DNA from: Glaciihabitans arcticus
GTDB lineage: Bacteria > Actinomycetota > Actinomycetes > Actinomycetales > Microbacteriaceae
DNA: 64,000 bases
Direction: 5' to 3'
Assembly (NCBI RefSeq): GCF_004310685.1
Contig: NZ_SISG01000001.1
Location: 2,604,001 to 2,668,000 of the forward strand
A program made the translations under genes and the position numbers. A model generated the notes under the pieces. The model was not told the DNA's origin, did no database searches, and saw only the letters and a program-made list of their open reading frames with translations. Below, piece by piece: positions 17,062-25,946 of this stretch. Within the stretch, counting starts at the first letter, position 1; every line of letters starts with the position of its first letter.

Positions 17062-17627
17062 CCGACAGCTCGAAGCTCTACCGCCGCCTCATCCGCCGGT
17101 CGACGCACCGTTCGCGGTCCGCCGCCGTCATCGTCGCTCTCATGCTGGTCGCCCTGGGCGCCGCGTATGTCGCGACCGAGGCGGTGCTGGCCGCGCTGGG
17201 TGCACCTGCGCTTCTGGTCTCGATCAACGACCTCGTCTCCGCGATCGAGTCGCCCGGAGCTCTCGCCATCGGCGCGGCCGTTGCCCTCGCCGTGCTCGGC
17301 CTGGTCCTGGTCGTGCTGGCCATCGCCCCCGGTCGCCGGTCGCGCCACGAGATCCCCGATGAGCGAATGGCCGTGCTCGTCGACGACTCCGTGCTCGCCG
17401 GTGCGTTCGTCAAGGCGACGGTGCGCGAGTCGCGCCTGCCCGCGAGCCGCGTGACGGCGGTCGTCGGTAAACGCTCGGGTCGCGTGACGATCACGCCGAC
17501 CAGCGGCTCGCTGCTCGACCGGCCCGCCCTCGAGCGTGCCGCCGACGCCGTGGTCGTCTCGCTCAGCCCGCGCCCCGCGCTCGCCGTCGAGGTCGCCGTG
17601 TCCAACAGAGGGGTGGTCGGCTCATGA
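17058..17627 (+). CDS. DUF6286-like membrane protein of the Asp23 locus
   Basis: A 189-aa protein. A basic N-terminus (KLYRRLIRRSTHRSRS) is followed by two transmembrane helices (about residues 22-45 and 72-94). A cytoplasmic C-terminal domain of about 95 residues comes last (DDSVLAGAFVKATVRES, VTAVVGKRSGRVTITP, PALAVEVAVSNRG). The arrangement resembles AmaP and the actinobacterial DUF6286 proteins that accompany Asp23. It is likely a second membrane anchor or partner. It overlaps its neighbours by 4 bp on both sides. Confidence 0.75.
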   Translation: MTDSSKLYRRLIRRSTHRSRSAAVIVALMLVALGAAYVATEAVLAALGAPALLVSINDLVSAIESPGALAIGAAVALAVLGLVLVVLAIAPGRRSRHEIPDERMAVLVDDSVLAGAFVKATVRESRLPASRVTAVVGKRSGRVTITPTSGSLLDRPALERAADAVVVSLSPRPALAVEVAVSNRGVVGS

Positions 17628-18163
17628 CGCGCAGCAACCGTGGACTCAACCGCCTGCTGCTGGCGCTCGTCGGCCTGGTATTCCTTGCGGCGGCGGCCTT
17701 CATCGCCAATCGCGCGTATCCGGTGATCGCGATACCCGAGCTCGGCGAACTCGACGCGACGGGGCTGTGGGTCGTTGCATCCATCGGCCTGCTCGTCATC
17801 GTGCTGTCGATCTGCTGGATCGTCACGCGCGGCGGAGGTGCGACACGCACCCTTGCCACCGCACCGGACGACGAAGGCGCCGGGTCGATTGAGGCCCGCG
17901 TCGCCGCAGACCTCGTGGCCGCCGACCTCGAGCGTGTTCCCGACATCGTGGATGTCTCGGCTCGCGCCTTCCGCGTGCGCGGTGAGACCGTGCTCGAGCT
18001 CGTTGTCACTACCCGCCGATCGGCAGACCTGCGGCTCGTCGTCGACAGCGTCGGACGTGCCGTCGCAGCGCTCGACGTCCTACTCGCGACAGAGATTCCC
18101 GTGCTACTCCATGTGGCATCGGGTGTGCGCGCGAACCTCGCGCGCGAACAACGCGTGCACTGA
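17624..18163 (+). CDS. AmaP-like alkaline-shock membrane anchor
   Basis: A 179-aa protein with two transmembrane helices (about 10-30 and 48-68) and a cytoplasmic domain of the AmaP type (GSIEARVAADLVAADLERV, VDVSARAFRVRGETVLELVVTT, LDVLLATEIPVLLHVASG). In Staphylococcus AmaP recruits Asp23 to the membrane, and a similar role is inferred here. It is the last of five overlapping genes. csbD follows after 27 bp. Confidence 0.75.
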   Translation: MTRSNRGLNRLLLALVGLVFLAAAAFIANRAYPVIAIPELGELDATGLWVVASIGLLVIVLSICWIVTRGGGATRTLATAPDDEGAGSIEARVAADLVAADLERVPDIVDVSARAFRVRGETVLELVVTTRRSADLRLVVDSVGRAVAALDVLLATEIPVLLHVASGVRANLAREQRVH

Positions 18164-18190
18164 GCACGCCGAACAGAGAAGGAGCTCGCC

Positions 18191-18361
18191 ATGAGCGCTG
18201 GAGACAAGATCAAGAATGCCGCCGAAGAACTCATCGGCAAGGGCAAGGAAGCGGTCGGTAACGCGACCGACAACGACAAGCTCGTCGCCGAGGGCAAGGC
18301 CGACCAGGCCAAGGCCAACGTGAAGAAGGCCGGCGAGAACGTCAAGGACGCCTTCAAGTAA
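18191..18361 (+). CDS. CsbD-family small stress protein
   Basis: A 56-aa protein, highly charged and Lys/Ala/Gly-rich. The CsbD signature is clear: MSAGDKIKNAAEELIGKGKE, then AVGNATDND, then a GKADQAKANVKKAGENVKDAFK-like tail in shorter pieces. CsbD-type proteins are induced by general stress in many bacteria, and their molecular function is unknown. It has a good AAGGAG ribosome-binding site and a strong hairpin directly after its stop codon, so it is probably the last gene of the Asp23 operon. Confidence 0.88.
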   Translation: MSAGDKIKNAAEELIGKGKEAVGNATDNDKLVAEGKADQAKANVKKAGENVKDAFK

Positions 18362-18375
18362 CGAGAACCCCGCAA

Positions 18376-18407
18376 AGCGGCCACGTCGCCCGAACGACGT
18401 GGCCGCT
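18376..18407 (+). terminator. Hairpin terminator after csbD
   Basis: A perfect 13-bp stem (AGCGGCCACGTCG paired with CGACGTGGCCGCT) with a six-base loop begins 14 bases after the csbD stop codon. It separates the Asp23 module from hemQ. No T-tract follows. Confidence 0.75.
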
Positions 18408-18471
18408 GGGCGTCTCACAGCCAGCGCTCGACTGATTAGCGTCCGGCTCGTAACGGGGGGAGGATAGAGGC

Positions 18472-19149
18472 ATGACTTCCAGCCCTACCGGCGACGAAAC
18501 CCCCGAACTCGGTTACACCCTCTGGTCGGTGCTGCGCCGCACCGAGGGACACGGCCAGGCGATCGGCCGACTCAGCCTCGCCATCGACTCCGTCGAGGCG
18601 GCCGGCGTGACCATCCGCGGCTTCTACGACGTGTCGTCGATTCGCGCCGACGCCGACCTCATGATCTGGCTGCACGGACCGGATCCGCAGAAGCTGCAGT
18701 GGGCTCTCCGCGAGCTGCGTCGCAACGAGCTGCTGCGTGGCCTCGTGCAGCAGTGGAACGCGATGGGCGTGCACCGCGATGCCGAATTCACGAGCAACCA
18801 CCTGCCCGCATTCATGCGCGGCAAGGAGCCCGAGCAGTGGCTCACCGTCTACCCCTTCGTGCGCAGCTACGAGTGGTACCTGCTGCCCGACGAGGAGCGC
18901 CGCGCCATGCTCGGCGACCACGGTCGCAAGGGCAGCGAGTACCGCCAGGTGCTCGCCAACACGGTCGCGAGCTTTGCGCTCGGCGACTACGAGTGGATCC
19001 TCGCCCTCGAGGCTCCCGAACTGGTCGACCTGGTCGACCTCATGCGCCACCTTCGCCAGACGGACGCCCGCCTGCACGTACGCGAAGAGGTCCCCTTCTA
19101 TACCGGTCGACGCATCACCGTCGACGAGATCGCCGAGGTACTGTCATGA
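18472..19149 (+). CDS. hemQ: Coproheme decarboxylase HemQ (ChdC)
   Basis: A 225-aa member of the chlorite dismutase superfamily, actinobacterial HemQ type. It performs the last step of the coproporphyrin-dependent route, H2O2-driven oxidative decarboxylation of coprohaem to haem b. Visible landmarks are GYTLWSVLRR at the N-terminus, FYDVSSIRADADLMIWL, and YPFVRSYEWYLL, which carries the catalytic Tyr region. The RDAEFTSNHLPAFMRG loop is also present. The genome context of cgoX and ferrochelatase supports haem synthesis, not chlorite detoxification. The gene overlaps hemH by ATGA. Confidence 0.95.
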   Translation: MTSSPTGDETPELGYTLWSVLRRTEGHGQAIGRLSLAIDSVEAAGVTIRGFYDVSSIRADADLMIWLHGPDPQKLQWALRELRRNELLRGLVQQWNAMGVHRDAEFTSNHLPAFMRGKEPEQWLTVYPFVRSYEWYLLPDEERRAMLGDHGRKGSEYRQVLANTVASFALGDYEWILALEAPELVDLVDLMRHLRQTDARLHVREEVPFYTGRRITVDEIAEVLS

Positions 19150-20282
19150 CCGTTGTCGGAGCTGCATCGGCCGAGGCCGCGTCGGGTGCCGAACATGTCA
19201 CCGAGCCGGTCGCCTACGACGCGATCCTGCTCGCGAGCTTTGGGGGACCGGAGGGGCAGGATGACGTCATCCCGTTCCTGCGCAATGTCACCCGCGGCCG
19301 GGGTATCCCCGAGGAGCGCCTCGAGGAGGTCGCCCACCACTACCGCGCCTTCGGCGGCATCTCGCCCATCAACGACCAGAACCGCGAACTCAAGGCGGCA
19401 CTCGAGGCCGAGCTCGCCCGCCGCGGCATCGACCTGCCCTTGCTGTGGGGCAACCGCAACTGGGACCCCTACCTGCGCGACGCGCTGACCGAGGCGAACG
19501 AGCGGGGCTTCACGAAGCTCATCGCGATCGGCACCTCGGCCTACTCGTCGTACTCGAGCTGCCGCCAGTACCGCGAGGACTACGCGATCGCACTCGCCGA
19601 GACCGGCCTCGAGGGCCAGATCTCGATCGACAAGGTGCGTCAGTTCTTCGACCACCCCGGGTTCGTCGAGCCCTTCATCGAGGGCGTCACCCAGGGGCTT
19701 CGGGATGTCGCGGCTCGTGGCATCGCCCCCGAGAAGACCCACGTGCTCTTCGCCACCCACTCGATCCCCACCGCTGACGCGGAGAAGAGCGGACCGCAGG
19801 GCAACGCGTACCAGGCCCAGCACCTCGCGGTCGCGGAGGTCGTGATGCTGGCTTCAGAGGCCGCCGACGTGCCGCACTCCCTCGTCTACCAGAGCCGCTC
19901 CGGCCCGCCCAGCATGCCGTGGCTCGAGCCTGACATCAACGACGCGATGCGCGAACTGGCGGCATCCGGAACCGAGGCGTTCGTCATCGTGCCGCTCGGC
20001 TTCGTCTCCGACCACATGGAGGTGAAGTGGGACCTCGACACCGAGGCCCTCGAGACCTCCGAGGAGCTTGGAACCTTCGCGGTGCGTGTGCCCACACCCG
20101 GCGTTCACGCCAAGTACGTGACCGGCCTCATCGACCTCGTGATGGAACGCATCAACGGCACCCCGACCGAGGAGCGCCCGGCGCTCACCGAGCTCGGCCC
20201 CTGGTTCGACGTGTGCCGTCCGGGGTGCTGCGAGAACGTGCGCCTCGGCTTCAAGCCGGCGCTCGCCGGGGTGCTGCCGTGA
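19146..20282 (+). CDS. hemH: Coproporphyrin ferrochelatase
   Basis: A 378-aa protein of the HemH/CpfC family, inserting Fe2+ into coproporphyrin III. Catalytic His205 is in FATHSIP and Glu292 in SDHMEVKWDLD. The YRAFGGISPIN segment is the family N-terminal signature. Cys139 (SSYSSCRQYRED) and a C-terminal group Cys357, Cys361 and Cys362 (VCRPGCC) are in the right regions to bind the [2Fe-2S] cluster found in several actinobacterial ferrochelatases. A 20-residue N-terminal extension precedes the core. The ATG overlaps hemQ. The gene ends in a GTGA overlap with hemC. Confidence 0.95.
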   Translation: MTVVGAASAEAASGAEHVTEPVAYDAILLASFGGPEGQDDVIPFLRNVTRGRGIPEERLEEVAHHYRAFGGISPINDQNRELKAALEAELARRGIDLPLLWGNRNWDPYLRDALTEANERGFTKLIAIGTSAYSSYSSCRQYREDYAIALAETGLEGQISIDKVRQFFDHPGFVEPFIEGVTQGLRDVAARGIAPEKTHVLFATHSIPTADAEKSGPQGNAYQAQHLAVAEVVMLASEAADVPHSLVYQSRSGPPSMPWLEPDINDAMRELAASGTEAFVIVPLGFVSDHMEVKWDLDTEALETSEELGTFAVRVPTPGVHAKYVTGLIDLVMERINGTPTEERPALTELGPWFDVCRPGCCENVRLGFKPALAGVLP

Positions 20283-21205
20283 GCCCCTCGACAGGCACAG
20301 TAGTGCGCATCGGCACGCGCGGATCCGCCCTCGCGCTCGCCCAGACCCAGAAGATCGCCGACCAGCTCACCGCACGCGGTGCCGAGGTCGAGATCATCAC
20401 CATCACCACACACGGCGACCGCTCGACCGAGTCACTTGCGACCCTCGGTGGCACCGGTGTCTTCGCGAGTGCGCTGCGGGATGCCCTGCTCGCGAACGAG
20501 TGCGACGTCGTTGTGCACTCCCTCAAGGACCTTCCGACCGCGCCGACGCCCGGCCTGTCGATCGGCGCCATTCCCAAGCGTGCCGATGCCCGGGATGCGC
20601 TCTGCGCGCGCGACGGTCTCACCCTTGACACGCTCCCCGAGAACGCCCGGGTCGGAACGGGTTCCCCGCGCCGCGCGGCGCAGCTGCTGTCCCGCCGCAG
20701 TCACCTCGAGATCGTGGACATCCGCGGCAACGTGGACACCCGCCTCGGTCGCATCGTGGGCGGAGATTTGGATGCCGTTGTGCTTGCCGCCGCCGGACTC
20801 GAACGACTCGGTCGCGCAGAAGCCGTCACCGAGTATCTCTCCCTGAACGGCTGGCCGACCGCCCCCGGCCAGGGTGCCCTCGCACTCGAGGTGCGCTCGG
20901 GCGAGGAGAAGCTGGTCTCCGCGCTCGACCACAAGCCGAGCCGCATCCTCGTGGAGGCAGAGCGCGCGGTGCTCGCCCAACTGGAGGCCGGGTGCGCTGC
21001 GCCCATCGCCGCCCACGCGTTCATGGAGGACGGCCTGCTCTTCCTCGATGCGCGGGTGTATGCGCCGGACGGAACGGCAAAGATCACGTCATCCCACGCC
21101 CTGTATCTCTCGGACTCGCCGAACCCCGCAGCGGATGTCGCGGGCCGGGTCTCCGCGGAGCTGATCGCGCTCGGTGCGGCCGACATCGCGCCGTTGGGCG
21201 CCTGA
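20279..21205 (+). CDS. hemC: Porphobilinogen deaminase (hydroxymethylbilane synthase)
   Basis: A 308-aa enzyme that polymerises four porphobilinogen units. The N-terminal [14 protein letters not shown] motif, the KDLPT loop with catalytic Asp nearby, and [12 protein letters not shown] are present. Cys239 in [13 protein letters not shown] is the dipyrromethane cofactor attachment site. The GTG start overlaps the hemH stop (GTGA). It ends in a TGATG junction with hemB, giving coupled translation. Confidence 0.97.
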   Translation: MSPSTGTVVRIGTRGSALALAQTQKIADQLTARGAEVEIITITTHGDRSTESLATLGGTGVFASALRDALLANECDVVVHSLKDLPTAPTPGLSIGAIPKRADARDALCARDGLTLDTLPENARVGTGSPRRAAQLLSRRSHLEIVDIRGNVDTRLGRIVGGDLDAVVLAAAGLERLGRAEAVTEYLSLNGWPTAPGQGALALEVRSGEEKLVSALDHKPSRILVEAERAVLAQLEAGCAAPIAAHAFMEDGLLFLDARVYAPDGTAKITSSHALYLSDSPNPAADVAGRVSAELIALGAADIAPLGA

Positions 21206-22170
21206 TGGACCACCGCCCGCGCCGCCTGCGCACCACCCCGGCAATGCGTCGCCTCGTCGCCGAGACGCGCCTGCACCCCGCCGACCTCGTGCTGCCGATG
21301 TTCGTGGCCGAGGGCGCGACCGAGCCGCGCCCCATCTCCTCGATGCCGGGCGTGGTGCAGCACTCCGTCGATAGCTTCACTCGCGCGATCGCGGAGGCGG
21401 CCGAAGCCGGCATCGGCGGCATCATGCTCTTCGGTGTCCCGCTCGAGAAGGACGCGATCGGGTCCGGCGCGACCGACCCCGACGGCATCCTCAACGTCGC
21501 CACCCGCATCGCGGTCGAAGAGGCGGGCGATGCTCTCGTCGTTCAGACCGACCTGTGTCTGGATGAGTTCACCGACCACGGCCACTGCGGAGTGCTCGAC
21601 GCCCACGGGGTCGTCGACAACGACGCGACCCTCGAACGCTACCGCGACATGGCTCTCGCCCAGGCCGAGTCCGGGTCGCAGCTGCTCGGCCTGAGCGGCA
21701 TGATGGACGGCCAGGTCGCCGCCGTGCGCGAGGTGCTCGAGAGCTCGGGCTTCGAAGACACCGCGATCCTCGCCTACTCCGCCAAGTACGCTTCCGCGTT
21801 CTACGGCCCCTTCCGCGAGGCGGTGCAGTCGACACTGAAGGGCGACCGCCGCAGCTACCAGCTCGACGCCGCCAATGGTCGCGAGGGCATTCGCGAGGTG
21901 CTGCTCGACATCGAGCAGGGCGCCGACGTGGTGATGGTCAAGCCCGCGGGCAGCTATCTCGACGTGCTCGCCGAGACCGCGGCCGTGAGCACGGTTCCGG
22001 TCTGGGCGTACCAGGTGTCGGGTGAGTACGCCATGGTCGAGGCGGCGGCGGCGAACGGCTGGATCGACCGCGACCGCGCCATCCACGAATCGGTTCTTGC
22101 CATCAAGCGCGCCGGTGCGGACGTCGTGCTCACCTACTGGGCGACCGAACTGGCAGGGCAGCTCCGATGA
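21205..22170 (+). CDS. hemB: Delta-aminolevulinic acid dehydratase (porphobilinogen synthase)
   Basis: A 321-aa enzyme condensing two aminolevulinate molecules to porphobilinogen. The two Schiff-base lysines lie in AYSAKYAS and VMVKPAG. The metal region [14 protein letters not shown] keeps two cysteines, suggesting a zinc-type active site, although the third Cys of the full zinc motif is replaced. MMDGQV and the terminal TYWATELA helix are typical. The start is the ATG of the TGATG overlap with hemC. Confidence 0.96.
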   Translation: MDHRPRRLRTTPAMRRLVAETRLHPADLVLPMFVAEGATEPRPISSMPGVVQHSVDSFTRAIAEAAEAGIGGIMLFGVPLEKDAIGSGATDPDGILNVATRIAVEEAGDALVVQTDLCLDEFTDHGHCGVLDAHGVVDNDATLERYRDMALAQAESGSQLLGLSGMMDGQVAAVREVLESSGFEDTAILAYSAKYASAFYGPFREAVQSTLKGDRRSYQLDAANGREGIREVLLDIEQGADVVMVKPAGSYLDVLAETAAVSTVPVWAYQVSGEYAMVEAAAANGWIDRDRAIHESVLAIKRAGADVVLTYWATELAGQLR

Positions 22171-23480
22171 GCAACGCCGAGCAGTTCGACCGCGCCCGGC
22201 TCTCCATCCCGGGCGGCGTCAACTCTCCCGTTCGCGCCTTCGGCTCCGTCGGCGGCACCCCGCGCTTCTTCGTCGAGGCGAAAGGCGCCTACGTACGCGA
22301 CGTCGAGGGTCGTGAGTACGTGGACCTTGTGAACTCCTGGGGACCGGCGATTCTCGGTCACGCACACCCGCAGGTCATCGCAGCGGTGCAGGCCGCGGCA
22401 GCGAAGGGACTCGGCTTCGGCGCCTCCACGCCGGGGGAGACCCAGCTCGCCGAGCTGATCCGCGAGCGCGTGACCGTCGACGGCCGCAGCCCGATCGAGC
22501 GCGTTCGCCTCGTGTCGACCGGTACCGAGGCGACGATGACCGCGATCCGTCTCGCCCGCGGTGCGACCGGTCGCCGCCTGCTCGTGAAGTTCGCCGGGCA
22601 CTACCACGGTCACTCCGATGGGCTGCTCGCCGAGGCGGGTTCCGGCCTCGCCACGCTCGGCCTGCCGGGCTCCGCGGGAGTCACCGCGGAGACGGCTGCG
22701 CAGACGCTCGTCATCCCGTACAACGACCTCGATGCGGTGCGCACGGTCTTCGCACAGCGCGGCGACGACATCGCCGGCATCATCTTCGAGGCGGCCGCGG
22801 CCAACATGGGGGTGGTGCCGCCGCTGCCCGGGTTCAACGCAGCCGTCACGGCCATCGCCCACGACAACGGATCGCTCGTCATCTCCGACGAGGTGCTCAC
22901 CGGCTTCCGCGTCGGCTCGGCCGGTTGGTGGGGTCTCGACACACAGACGCCGTGGCTGCCCGACCTCATCACCTTCGGCAAGGTCGTCGGCGGGGGCCTG
23001 CCGCTCGCCGCTATCGGCGGCTCGGCCGCGGTCATGGAACTGCTCGCCCCGCTCGGCCCGGTCTACCAGGCCGGCACACTGAGCGGCAACCCCGTCGCCG
23101 TCGCGGCGGGTCTCGCCACCCTCGGCGCCGTGACCCCCGAGGTCTACGCGAAGCTCAACGCGACCGCCGATACGCTCGCCGCCGCCGTGTCCGCGGCGTT
23201 CGTGGCAGAGGGTGTCGAGCACGTGGTGCAGCGCGCGGGCAACCTGTTCTCCTTCGTCTTCAGCCCGGACGTGCCCCACGGCTATGCCGACGTCAAGGCG
23301 CAGCAGGCCTGGCGCTACCCGCCGTTCTTCCACGCGATGCTCGACGCGGGTGTGAGCCTGCCACCGTCGGTCTTCGAGGCATGGTTCGTCTCTGCCGCGC
23401 TCGACGAGGCTCCGTTGGGCCGTATCCTCGACGCACTGCCGGCTGCGGCGAAGGCGGCGGCGTCTGCGACCAACATCTGA
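22167..23480 (+). CDS. hemL: Glutamate-1-semialdehyde 2,1-aminomutase
   Basis: A 437-aa PLP enzyme that makes 5-aminolevulinate from glutamate-1-semialdehyde, the product of HemA. PLP-binding Lys272 is in [11 protein letters not shown], the coenzyme Asp is in [12 protein letters not shown], and the N-terminal [12 protein letters not shown] motif is diagnostic of HemL. It overlaps hemB by 4 bp and is the last gene of the five-gene coupled run. hemD follows after a 129-bp gap. Confidence 0.97.
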   Translation: MSNAEQFDRARLSIPGGVNSPVRAFGSVGGTPRFFVEAKGAYVRDVEGREYVDLVNSWGPAILGHAHPQVIAAVQAAAAKGLGFGASTPGETQLAELIRERVTVDGRSPIERVRLVSTGTEATMTAIRLARGATGRRLLVKFAGHYHGHSDGLLAEAGSGLATLGLPGSAGVTAETAAQTLVIPYNDLDAVRTVFAQRGDDIAGIIFEAAAANMGVVPPLPGFNAAVTAIAHDNGSLVISDEVLTGFRVGSAGWWGLDTQTPWLPDLITFGKVVGGGLPLAAIGGSAAVMELLAPLGPVYQAGTLSGNPVAVAAGLATLGAVTPEVYAKLNATADTLAAAVSAAFVAEGVEHVVQRAGNLFSFVFSPDVPHGYADVKAQQAWRYPPFFHAMLDAGVSLPPSVFEAWFVSAALDEAPLGRILDALPAAAKAAASATNI

Positions 23481-23524
23481 GCAGGATGCCCCCCGGATTG
23501 TCCGCATTTGTGAGGACATCCTGC
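23481..23524 (+). terminator. Possible weak terminator hairpin after hemL
   Basis: GCAGGATG (23481-23488), immediately after the stop codon, pairs with CATCCTGC (23517-23524) across a 28-base loop. A short TTTTG run follows at about 23535. This could be a weak terminator or an mRNA-end structure. The gap to hemD (129 bp) is otherwise featureless. Confidence 0.3.
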
Positions 23525-23609
23525 TGGGCGACTTCATTTTGTCCCCCTCACGCGGAGCAACCACACAGCCGATTCGCGCGCCACGCTGTCGCGGGGCAGG
23601 ATAGGGGTC

Positions 23610-24386
23610 ATGAGCTCGACCGCGAAGCCCCTCTCGGGATGGCGCGTCCTGGTGCCCCGCGGGGGCAAATGGGGCGACGCCGTCTCAGCGACCCTTCGCG
23701 GCTACGGTGCGATTCCGGTCATCGCCCCGCTCATCAACTTCGCGAGCGCCGCTGATCCCGAGGCCCTCGCAGACTCCCTGCGCCGCCTCGAGAGTGGCAG
23801 CTTCGACTGGCTCGTCATCACGAGCGCGACGACCGTCGACGTACTGGTGAGCTCGGGCACGAGCATCCCGAACGACACGAAGATCGCGGCCGTCGGTGAG
23901 ACGACCGCGGCAGCCCTGCAGCTGGCCGGATACCACGTCGACTTCGTGCCGGAGCGCGACAACTCCGCGCGCGGACTGGTGAAGGAATGGCCCGAGGCCG
24001 ACGTCACCGGCTCCGTATTGATCCCGCACTCCGACCTCGCCGAGCCGACCATCGTCGCGGGCCTCGCCGAGCGCGGCTTCCAGGTCGAGTACGTTGCCGC
24101 CTATCGCACGGTCACCGTGCCGGTCGCAGACCATGTCGCAACGGATGTCACGTCCGGTCGCATCAACGCCGTGCTCGTGACCTCAGGCAGTGTTGCCCGA
24201 TCACTCGCTGCCCAGCTCGCGCCGCTTCCCGACTCGACGATCGTCGCCTGCATCGGCCCGCGCACGGCGTTCGACGCCCGTGACGCCGGACTCACCGTGC
24301 ACCTCATCGCGGAGACTCGCTCGTCGGAGGCGCTCGTCGAGGCGCTCGTCGAGCATGCCGCGCACGGCGTCGCCGCTACCGAGTAG
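23610..24386 (+). CDS. hemD: Uroporphyrinogen-III synthase
   Basis: A 258-aa two-lobed protein. HemD is poorly conserved, but the pattern fits: GWRVLVPRGGKWGDAVSATL, FDWLVITSATTVDVL, the linker VGETTAAAL, then SVLIPHSDLAEPTIVAGL, AVLVTSGSVARSLAAQL and CIGPRTAFDARDAGLTV. It cyclises hydroxymethylbilane to uroporphyrinogen III, so with hemC and hemE the route is complete. The gene sits 129 bp after hemL and may have its own promoter. Its TAG abuts the convergent DUF1304 stop codon. Confidence 0.9.
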   Translation: MSSTAKPLSGWRVLVPRGGKWGDAVSATLRGYGAIPVIAPLINFASAADPEALADSLRRLESGSFDWLVITSATTVDVLVSSGTSIPNDTKIAAVGETTAAALQLAGYHVDFVPERDNSARGLVKEWPEADVTGSVLIPHSDLAEPTIVAGLAERGFQVEYVAAYRTVTVPVADHVATDVTSGRINAVLVTSGSVARSLAAQLAPLPDSTIVACIGPRTAFDARDAGLTVHLIAETRSSEALVEALVEHAAHGVAATE

Positions 24387-24782
24387 CTAGCCCGCGAAGC
24401 TCACCAGGAGCAGGACCGAGCCGATCAGTGGCAGCGCCCCCTGCAACGCGGCGGCTCTCGCGAGCTTCGGGTTGGAGATGACCAGCACGAGGGCCGCGGC
24501 CACCATGCTCAGTGCACCGAACAGCGCGAGCGCGCGACCGACGTCAGCATTGCCACCCGCGAAGATGATGATGCCGACCGTGATTCCGATAGCGAGGAAC
24601 AGGTTGTAGAAGCCCTGGTTGAGCGCCATCGGTTTCACCACGTCGGCGTCGGCCTGCGATCTCAGGCCGAAGCGCTTCCACGTGGCCGGCTGCGACCAGG
24701 CGATCGACTCAAGGTAGAAGATGAAGACGTGCACGAGGGCGGCGAGGCCCACGAGGATCAGACCGATGACAACCAGGTTCAT
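24387..24782 (-). CDS. DUF1304-family membrane protein
   Basis: A 131-aa protein with four hydrophobic segments (about 4-26, 56-76, 81-103 and 112-130). The N-terminal HVFIFYLESIAW motif and NQGFYNLFLAIG are typical of the DUF1304 family of small integral membrane proteins. Function is unknown. Some relatives sit in osmotic or metal stress loci, but nothing here narrows it. Confidence 0.82.
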   Translation of the reverse strand: MNLVVIGLILVGLAALVHVFIFYLESIAWSQPATWKRFGLRSQADADVVKPMALNQGFYNLFLAIGITVGIIIFAGGNADVGRALALFGALSMVAAALVLVISNPKLARAAALQGALPLIGSVLLLVSFAG

Positions 24783-24807
24783 GCCATCAGTGTGGCACGA
24801 CCCCGTT

Positions 24808-25818
24808 TCAGCGCGTTACGTCGATGACCGTCCGTCCGCGCACTCCGCCGGACATGATGCGCTCGGCGACGGTTGTCGCCTCTCCGAGCGAGGCCGTCTC
24901 GGTGAGGGAGTCGAGCAGGTCGAGGTCGAGGTCGGTGGCGAGTCTCGCCCATGCGTCTTCACGCAGGGCGAGGGGCGCCTGCACCGAGTTGATGCCGGCC
25001 AGGGTGACCGAGCGCAGGATGAAGGGCATCACCGTGGTCCGCAGATCCGGCCCCTGGGCGAGACCACAGGCCGCGACGACCCCGCCGTAGTGCACCTGCG
25101 CAAGCGCGTTCGCGAGCGTCGTGCTTCCGACCGAGTCGATCACGGCACCCCACCGCTGGGACTGCATCGGCTTGCCGGGCTCTTCGCCGAGCTCGGCGCG
25201 CTCGATGATGGCTGTGGCGCCGAGGCCCCGCAGGTAATCGTGCTCGGCGGCGCGGCCGGTCGAGGCCGTCACGGTGTGGCCGAGCCCGGCGAGCAGGGCG
25301 ATCGCGATCGAGCCGACGCCTCCGCTGGCACCCGTCACGAGAACGGGCTTGTCTGCATCCGGTGTCAAACCGTGCCGCTCGAGGGCGAGCACGCTGAGCA
25401 TCGCGGTGAACCCGGCCGTGCCGATCGCGGCCGCTCGCGCCGGGCTGATGGACTCGGGCCGGCGCACGAGCCACTCCGACTTCACTCGCGCTCGCTCGCC
25501 GAGTCCGCCATGGTGCGTCTCGCCGATGCCGAACCCGTTGAGGATGACACTGTCGCCCACCGCCCAGGTGCCGGAGGGCTGCGTCACCGTGCCCACCAGG
25601 TCGATACCCGGAATGAGGTTCGGCGCCTTGATGACGCCGGGCCTGCCGGTGAGTGCGAGCCCGTCCTTGAAGTTGATGCTGGAGTACTCGACGTCGACGA
25701 GGACGTCGCCGGCGTCTTCGCCGCCCAGGGCGTCATCCTCGAAATTATCGACGAGGTCGACGCGCACCTTCGGTTTGGGTGAATCGGCGGCCTGGGACAC
25801 TCGCAGTGCGCGGAACAT
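24808..25818 (-). CDS. AcuI/YhdH-type NADPH oxidoreductase (acrylyl-CoA reductase-like)
   Basis: A 336-aa zinc-independent medium-chain dehydrogenase. SSINFKDGLALTGR and PGIDLVGTV are characteristic of the YhdH/AcuI branch. The cofactor domain has VLVTGASGGVGSIAIALLAGLG and ASTGRAAEHDYLRGLGA, with an Arg suited to NADPH. AcuI reduces acryloyl-CoA to propionyl-CoA, a detoxification step. Close relatives may act on other enones, so the substrate is not certain. It is divergent from the DGPF/ECF42 pair. Confidence 0.88.
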   Translation of the reverse strand: MFRALRVSQAADSPKPKVRVDLVDNFEDDALGGEDAGDVLVDVEYSSINFKDGLALTGRPGVIKAPNLIPGIDLVGTVTQPSGTWAVGDSVILNGFGIGETHHGGLGERARVKSEWLVRRPESISPARAAAIGTAGFTAMLSVLALERHGLTPDADKPVLVTGASGGVGSIAIALLAGLGHTVTASTGRAAEHDYLRGLGATAIIERAELGEEPGKPMQSQRWGAVIDSVGSTTLANALAQVHYGGVVAACGLAQGPDLRTTVMPFILRSVTLAGINSVQAPLALREDAWARLATDLDLDLLDSLTETASLGEATTVAERIMSGGVRGRTVIDVTR

Positions 25819-25871
25819 GGTGTCAAGGCTAGGCGACCCGGCAGAATTGGCGCAGGTGAATTCGCGAGCTC

Positions 25872-25898
25872 GGTCGAAATTCGCGGTTGCCGTTCGAC
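25872..25898 (+). promoter_or_regulatory. Candidate ECF42-dependent promoter
   Basis: GGTCGA (25872-25877), a 17-bp spacer, then CGAC (25895-25898) lie 48 bases before the DGPF gene. From memory, ECF42 promoters read TGTCGA at -35 and CG[A/T]C at -10, which this fits with one mismatch. It would place the DGPF-sigma operon under autoregulation. Confidence 0.5.
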
Positions 25899-25946
25899 GT
25901 ATGAGTATGGGGCGAGAGTCGCTTCCGGAAACGCAAGGAGATCACG

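Noticed and set aside
18472-19149. Chlorite dismutase for chlorite detoxification
   Set aside because: It is coupled to hemH and follows a cgoX-type gene. The short 225-aa HemQ form fits coprohaem decarboxylation.
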